IMG/VR virus record: IMGVR_UViG_3300034418_000523
Location: 1 to 23,477 of that record
DNA length: 23,477 nucleotides
Source: a virus
Direction: 5' to 3' (one strand)
Positions within the stretch are counted from its first letter, which is position 1. Each line of letters begins with the position of its first letter. Positions 14,701-21,100 of this stretch are shown piece after piece. The position numbers were made by a program, and so were the translations under genes. Under the pieces are notes generated by a model. That model was not told the origin of the DNA. It worked only from the letters and a program-made list of their open reading frames with translations, and ran no database searches.

Positions 14701-15696
14701 ATGGGATTATTCAAATCAATTAAAAAAGCTTTTAAAAAAGTAACACGTGGAATTAAAAAAGTAGTCAAGGGTGTTGTTAAAGGAGTTAAAAAAGTAGTTA
14801 AAAAGATTAGCTCTAGTAAAATACTTAAAGCGTTAGCCATTGCTGCTGCAGTCGTAGTGACGGGAGGTGCTGCTATTGGGGCATTTGGAGGAACAGCAGC
14901 TTCGTCTACTTTTGGAAGTTGGATGGTTGGAGCTAGTAATGCTATTACTGGATTTACAGTAGCAGGTATTCCTGTTGGAGCTGTTATGAAACCGTTTCAA
15001 TATGTTGGAGCTGCTATTGGTTCAACTGCTGGTAAGCTTACAGACTTAACAGGTATAACTACTGAAGCAGGAAGAACTGGTATTACAGTTACAGCCCCTG
15101 CAGCTCCGGGTGCAGTTCCTACAGTAAGTAACACAACTGTCACTGCTCAAGCAGCTCCGGGTGCAGTGCCGGGAGTAACTGAAACAGTTGTAACTCCGGG
15201 AACAGCAGGAACAGGAGCAAGAACAGTGGGCACTCAACTAAATGCTAGTAATACAATTACCGCAAAGGGTACAGCAGCAACTACTCCTTATGTAAGCACA
15301 CCATTATCAGACCCTATTGTTGCTACAGCTACTAAAGCACCGGGAAGTATAGCTCCTATAACAAATACAGTTGTAACTCCTACAGAAGCAGCATCAACTT
15401 TTGCAACTAGAAATCCAAAGACTGCAGCTTTTTTAAAGGGAGCAGGAACGGTAGCAACTCAAGTTGGTACAAGTGTAGCTGCTGGATATGCCATGCATCA
15501 GCTAACCGCACCAGATGAAACAGGTTCAATGGGTGGTTTAAGAACTGAAGGGGCTTCAAGCTTTGACCCACTTAGAGTTTATGCTGCTGAAAGAGGTATT
15601 GCAGATTCAGACATATCTAAATACTTTACATTTGGCAACACTGCAGAAGCAGGTAACATGCCACTGTTTCAACAACAAACTATAGGAGTAGCATAA
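14701..15696 (+). CDS. Polybasic/hydrophobic probable membrane-active ejection protein (331 aa)
   Basis: AGGA precedes the ATG, one base after the previous stop. Residues 4-38 are a repeated Lys-x-x-Lys-Lys pattern with Val and Ile (KKAFKKVTRGIKKVVKG), strongly amphipathic like a membrane-active peptide. Residues 43-66 are a hydrophobic Ala/Val/Gly segment. Residues 66-115 contain further small-residue hydrophobic stretches. Residues 118-240 are Thr/Pro/Ala-rich with repeated APGAVP. Residues 240-270 form another Ala-rich helix and the end is polar. A charged helix plus hydrophobic segments fits a protein that enters the membrane during DNA delivery, as T7 gp14 does in the outer membrane, but homology is not shown. 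The C-terminus overlaps the next start (TAATG). Confidence 0.65.
   Translation: MGLFKSIKKAFKKVTRGIKKVVKGVVKGVKKVVKKISSSKILKALAIAAAVVVTGGAAIGAFGGTAASSTFGSWMVGASNAITGFTVAGIPVGAVMKPFQYVGAAIGSTAGKLTDLTGITTEAGRTGITVTAPAAPGAVPTVSNTTVTAQAAPGAVPGVTETVVTPGTAGTGARTVGTQLNASNTITAKGTAATTPYVSTPLSDPIVATATKAPGSIAPITNTVVTPTEAASTFATRNPKTAAFLKGAGTVATQVGTSVAAGYAMHQLTAPDETGSMGGLRTEGASSFDPLRVYAAERGIADSDISKYFTFGNTAEAGNMPLFQQQTIGVA
15100..15167 (+). repeat. Direct repeat GCAGCTCCGGGTGCAGT, two copies 51 bp apart
   Basis: The 17-base copies lie at 15100-15116 and 15151-15167 inside the polybasic protein gene and encode AAPGAVP in the same frame. Exact DNA identity contrasts with the diverged DNA of the fibre repeats, suggesting a younger duplication of a 17-residue unit. 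Confidence 0.75.
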
Positions 15697-16430
15697 TGGC
15701 ACAACCTACCAGAGGTCCAAGACCAATTGTTTCAGACAGTATATCTGATGTAGCTGCACAATCCGTACTAGATGGTTTAGATGCCGGGTTTACTATTGAT
15801 GAAATAGCCCCAGATAACGGTCCTAAGATACGAGGAGAAGCTAAATTTAATCAAGAAGGCTTAGATGAGGTGGTAGCTTTATCATCACAAGGCAGACCTA
15901 TACCGGGTCAAAGTCTAGTCAATGACCCATCACAACCCTACATGTGGGAACAACCACCAGAGTTTGCTAATCCAAGAGATGCATTAGACTATATGACTGG
16001 TCTTATTATGCAGCCAGATGCAATGAAAGAAATTGTAGGAGCTTTAGCAAATGGTGCAGCAGTTGCAGACATTGCAATGGTTATGCTATATACAAAGTTT
16101 ACAGAGGGTAAATTTAATCCTGATGTTTTACTTTTATTAGCAGAGCCGGTTATGTATGTAATTATGGCAATTGGTGAAGAAGCTAACATCAAATATAACA
16201 TTGAAGATAGTAACGATTTAGATGAGTTTGATGAAGACGATAACGAAGAAGAGATTGAAGGTAAGCTTAATGAGTTTAGAAATGTCTTTGAAGATATCAA
16301 AAACGGTACAACTAAAAAAGGCATAGAGCCTAGCAAAATTAAAAGTGGTGTAGTACCACAAAACATTCTAGACAAGGTTAAAGAACAAGGTCCAGAAATT
16401 AGAAGTTTATTAAGTCAAGGAGAAGAATAA
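15696..16430 (+). CDS. Virion structural protein of unknown role (244 aa)
   Basis: TAATG overlap upstream and downstream, with AGGAG in the end of the preceding gene. Residues 1-65 are polar. Residues 68-90 contain RPIPGQSLVNDPSQPYMWEQ, followed by a helical domain (93-165) with two hydrophobic helices, GALANGAAVADIAMVMLYTK and LLLLAEPVMYVIMAIGEEAN. Residues 170-190 are an acidic Asp/Glu run, and the tail is charged and helical. From memory, proteins with PG-x-SL-x-NDP, W-x-x-PP and LAEP-x-x-Y-x-I-MA elements occur as structural proteins of T4-like marine phages; if right, this family crosses phage morphotypes. The two hydrophobic helices could also be membrane-entering. The enzymatic role, if any, is not visible. 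Confidence 0.7.
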   Translation: MAQPTRGPRPIVSDSISDVAAQSVLDGLDAGFTIDEIAPDNGPKIRGEAKFNQEGLDEVVALSSQGRPIPGQSLVNDPSQPYMWEQPPEFANPRDALDYMTGLIMQPDAMKEIVGALANGAAVADIAMVMLYTKFTEGKFNPDVLLLLAEPVMYVIMAIGEEANIKYNIEDSNDLDEFDEDDNEEEIEGKLNEFRNVFEDIKNGTTKKGIEPSKIKSGVVPQNILDKVKEQGPEIRSLLSQGEE

Positions 16431-18172
16431 TGGCACAAGAAGATTATCTATCAGGTTCACAGTTTGGACAAGTTGCTGGTTCTTTATTAGCAGGTAAACG
16501 TAAAAGAGATAAGAAAGACTTTAGAAGGGCTTTATTAGCTTCAGCAATTTTTGAAGGTTTTGGAGCTTTACAAAGAAATATGAAACAAAAAATTGTTGAT
16601 GGAGTTAATGATGTTAAAGATAAGTATACAGATATTTTTCAAAACAATCAGGTGTTATATGAATTACAAGATAAAAACAGAGGAAAATATCAGTCTTATC
16701 TAGAAGATAAAGATGCTTACTTACAAAAAGAAGCTATTAGATTATTTAATGAGCATCCTAATTCACAGGCTGAAGGTATTCAGTACAGTGATATCAGAGG
16801 GTTAAATCCTGAAAGTAAAAAACATGCAATGGCTGAATACAACAGACTAAGAACAGAAGCTGAACAAAAAATTATGGCTCTTGGTAAAAATCCAGCAGTT
16901 TCTATAGCAACTCCAACTCAATACAACGCAGCAGCAAAGGCTGAATATAAAGCAGCATTAGCTCAAGTAGAAGACGACCCATACAAACAAGGACTTATTA
17001 AATCTGCTTTTGCTAAGATATTTGGAACCGGTGCAAAGACACAAGCTGACTTAGCTGATGAATTAGACAAAGCTCAAAGATTAAGAATTGCTAGAGAAGA
17101 GTTGTCTTCACCAAGTGAAAGCATTGAAGTACAAGACGATGAGGAAATTAAAGATATTATTAATGCTAACAACAAAGCAGCTACAGATATAAAAGATGGT
17201 AATCCAGATTTCTTTGACTATATAAGTACAGAAGAAGACCTTAAATTAAAACGTACTGCTTTTTCAAATAAGATTAATCAGTCTGGTTATGCATACACTT
17301 TAGATGATTTAAATATGGCAGGAGAGTTAGGTATAGATTTACCCGGACTACCCGGCTTTAATAAAGTTATGACTGAACAACGTGAAGCTCTTGTTGGTGC
17401 ATCGAAAAAAGCTAGAGAAGCTTATCAAAAAGGTATACATCCTTTTGAGGTATTAGAAGGTGAAGAAGCTGTGGTTTATGGTTTAGCAATTGGTACAAGT
17501 TTAGACACGTACAAAGGAAATAAAATTACAAGACAGCTTAATGAATTAAGATTAAATAAAATTTTAAATCCAGACGTTGAGCAGTTAGACCTTGCTGAAG
17601 TCAATGGATTAATTAATAATAAAAATAATATTGCTTTAGCAGAAAGTCAAATTTTAAGTATTGCAAGAGAAAAAGATTTAAATTTATTTAATGATGTTTC
17701 AAGAAAATTACCAGATGCAGAATTTAGTGCTATGAAAAGTAGAGTTATTATTACTGCAGAAATGCTTTTAAGAGAAAAAAGTTCGCAATATACAGGAACT
17801 GAAGCATTTAATAATGCGATAAAAGATGCTGTAGAAATTCAACTTATGGGAGTTTATACAGCACAAAATTTAATGTTTGACCCGTTCAAAAATAGAAATA
17901 ATTTAAAACATGAAATGGTAGACATTAATGATTTTAGGTTATTACAAGAAGACATAGAAACAAATGACCAAGCTCAACGACTTGTTAATCGTTTAAATAA
18001 AAAACAATATATGCAAAATCAAATAATTATGGAAGACGATAAAGAAATGACATTGGTTCCTGATGAACTAGGTAAATTTTTTACAGAAGAAAATTATCGT
18101 TTTTCTGTAATTCAAGTAGATGAAAACGACCCAACATCTTTAAGATGGTCTTGGGAAAGTATTAGTAATTAA
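16430..18172 (+). CDS. Large helical probable internal virion protein (580 aa)
   Basis: TAATG overlap with the previous gene, and AGGAG just upstream. Residues 1-60 combine a small-residue segment (QFGQVAGSLLAGKRKRDK) with a basic amphipathic helix containing LLASAIFEGFGALQRN. The rest is overwhelmingly helical and highly charged, with many Lys/Glu/Gln heptads (AEYNRLRTEAEQKIMAL, EALVGASKKAREAYQKG) and no signal peptide or catalytic motif. It ends with a short beta stretch, RFSVIQVDEND. Size, helicity and position directly before the giant lysozyme-bearing gene match T7 gp15 (747 residues), which forms the ejectosome tube with gp16. That equivalence is inferred from order and character only. 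Confidence 0.7.
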   Translation: MAQEDYLSGSQFGQVAGSLLAGKRKRDKKDFRRALLASAIFEGFGALQRNMKQKIVDGVNDVKDKYTDIFQNNQVLYELQDKNRGKYQSYLEDKDAYLQKEAIRLFNEHPNSQAEGIQYSDIRGLNPESKKHAMAEYNRLRTEAEQKIMALGKNPAVSIATPTQYNAAAKAEYKAALAQVEDDPYKQGLIKSAFAKIFGTGAKTQADLADELDKAQRLRIAREELSSPSESIEVQDDEEIKDIINANNKAATDIKDGNPDFFDYISTEEDLKLKRTAFSNKINQSGYAYTLDDLNMAGELGIDLPGLPGFNKVMTEQREALVGASKKAREAYQKGIHPFEVLEGEEAVVYGLAIGTSLDTYKGNKITRQLNELRLNKILNPDVEQLDLAEVNGLINNKNNIALAESQILSIAREKDLNLFNDVSRKLPDAEFSAMKSRVIITAEMLLREKSSQYTGTEAFNNAIKDAVEIQLMGVYTAQNLMFDPFKNRNNLKHEMVDINDFRLLQEDIETNDQAQRLVNRLNKKQYMQNQIIMEDDKEMTLVPDELGKFFTEENYRFSVIQVDENDPTSLRWSWESISN

Positions 18173-18181
18173 AAGGCTCTT

Positions 18182-21100
18182 ATGGCATTAAAAGATAAGT
18201 TGGTTAATTCTGGCATACCAACTGTACAACCCCTTACAACTCCGAAACCTAGTTATACGCTAACTGATCTTCGTAACGATGATGAGTTTACTATGCGTAG
18301 TGAAAGGTATTTGAAGTCTTTAGGTGAGGGAGATAATGTTGATGAAATGTTCCAATACTTTCGTGGTTCAGATTTAAATTTATATGATACTCACAAAGTG
18401 TATAGACAAAGTAAAAAGTTTACAGATGAGCAGAAAGACGATTATTTATATTTAAAAAATAAATTTGATAATGCTAGAGTAGGTGGTATTAAAGAAAAAT
18501 ATCAGTTAGGTGTAGATGCAGCTCAAGAAATTGTATCCGACCCTACAATTTTAGCAAGTGCGTTTTTTGTTCCATTTACAGGTGGTGCTTCTGCAGCCGG
18601 AAGACTTGCAATGGGTGCTGCAGCTAAAACAGGATTAAAATCTATGGTAGCAAGTAATATTGCTAAAGGACAAGCACTTGGTATTCCTAAAGGTGTATTA
18701 ACTGCTGGTCAAGTTTTATCTAAACCTCTTAGTAATAAAGCTACCTATGGTGTGTTAGCAGCAGAAGGAGCCTTATATGCTGGTACTTTTGATTATGTTG
18801 CTCAAGATAGACAACTTGAACTAGGCTTAATAGATAAGAAAAACCTTGTGCAAACAGGTATATCAGCTACAGTAGGGGCTATTGCAGGTCCTGCATTACT
18901 GGGTGCTGGTAGAGGACTAGCAAAAATACCTTCCAAAGTTAAACAAATTGAAGAGGTTAGAGTTTCTAACATCGACAACAATGAAAATTATAAACCTACA
19001 TTTATTGAACGTGGTAATCAAAAATTACTAGCAGGTACTTATGGTGTGTTAGGTTTAATACCTTTAAAACCTACAACAATTTTATTAAAGAAAGCAGAGA
19101 AATCTCCATACTTGTTAAGCCTTTTAAAGTTATTTAGGTACGATGCTGCACAAGGCTTTGTAGCTCCTAAGATAGGTAGTCAAGAAACACTTGCTCCTAG
19201 TTATGATGAAGTCTTTAGAGATTTAGTAGGCTCATCACAACAAAAGGTTAATGCTATTTTACGTAGTTATAAATCTTTATGGACTTACGATAAGGCTAAT
19301 GTTGCATTACCTTTTAGTGCTGGTCACTTTTTAAACCCCTTGAGAAGTAAAACTACTAGAACAAGAAAAAGTTTAAAATTTAAACAGGCTTTAACACAGG
19401 AAGCTAACGATGATCTTGCATACTATTTAAGATCAGGTAATATTTCTAGGGTGGTAGAAGTTGCACCTAATAAATTTAAACAAGTTAAATTGTCTGATGA
19501 TATTGTTAGTGCTGGAAAACAAATTAGAAAAGAACTAGACAATACTTTAAAAAGAGCAGAAAATGCTGGTATTAAAATTGGTTCAGTTAAGGGGTTCTTT
19601 CCTAGATTTTGGAGAACAGACGTTATTAAAAATAACAAAGATGAGTTTATTGAATTAATTAAAAGAGGAGAAGGTTTAAACGATGCTCAAGCTACAAAGC
19701 TCTGGGAAGAGTTGGCAACAGAAGGATCAGAAGTTGGTAGTAGTGCTGTTAATTTAAATGCACGTATTAAACAAAGCAGAAGACTAACAAAAATAAATGA
19801 TGCTAGATTTGGTAAGTTTTTAGATAACGATGTGCGTAATGTTTTAGATGATTATTTTGCAGAAGCTTCTAAACTTATTATTAGAACTGAAATGTTTGGA
19901 GAAACAGAAGGTAAGTTTACGCAAAAATGGATAAACAAAATTCAAAGACAACTAGGTAAAAACAGATTAACAAATACAGAGCTAGAGTATTTAAAAGATT
20001 TATACAATTATACAACTGGGATTAAAGGAAAGATAGATACTTCTACTCCTCTTGGTAAACTTGGACAAGGTTTTTCAGATTTCTTAACCATAACAATGCA
20101 AACTTCTATGTTAGCATTTTCTACCGTTACAAGTTTACCTGAAGTAGGAGTTAATTTATTAAGGGGAGCACCTGTTAGACCCGGTGTAAATGCAATGGTT
20201 AAGGGTATAGCAGACGGTACTTCTGAATGGTGGAAATCTCAAAAAGTTAATTATGGTCCTTACTTAAATGTAATAGGAAAAGAATTTAAACAAGAAGCAA
20301 ACTTAGATGTAAGAAGTCAAAATAGACAAGACTTAAATGAGTTTTATATCTCTACAGATTCGTTAAAAGAAGACAGGCTTATGTCTATTTATGGTCAAGC
20401 AGTGGGTAAAACAGCTACAAAAGTACAAAATGCTTTTTTTAAAACAGTTTTACTACATCAGTGGACAAGGTATGTACAGCTTGTTGGTTATGATATGGGT
20501 AAGTCTATTATATATAGAAACTTAAAACAAATTGATGATTACAATAAAGGCATAATTAAAAATACAAAAGCACAAGAAGTTAATATGCTTCGATTAAAAG
20601 ATGAATTGGCTGAGTTAGATATAGATATGGTTGGAGGGCTTGAGTGGATTAACAGGGGAGCCAAACACACTGATGATTTTTTTAATAATGTTAAGGCTGG
20701 TGCTGCAAGATATACAAATGAAGTAGTAATGAATCCAACTGCAGCTTCAGCACAGAAACCACTGATGCATTCTAGACCTATTGGTAGAGTCATTTATGGA
20801 TTAATGGGTTTTCCAACTGCATTTTCTAATACAGTTTTACGAAATGCTATGAGAAACTTAACCAGAGACGGTAAAACTTTATCTGCTGGAGGTACTAAAG
20901 TTTCTGCTGTTCATGCACTAACTGCTGCTATGTTTATGACACAAGTCGGTATGCTAAACCACACACTTAGAACAGGTGGTAGAAACTTAGAGCAATATGA
21001 AAACGGTGAATTATCTGGTCTAGACTTGGTTCTGAAAGGAGCTTCTTACTCTGGACTAATGGGTCCAATGGAAATGTACTATCGTTATGGAAAATCAAAA

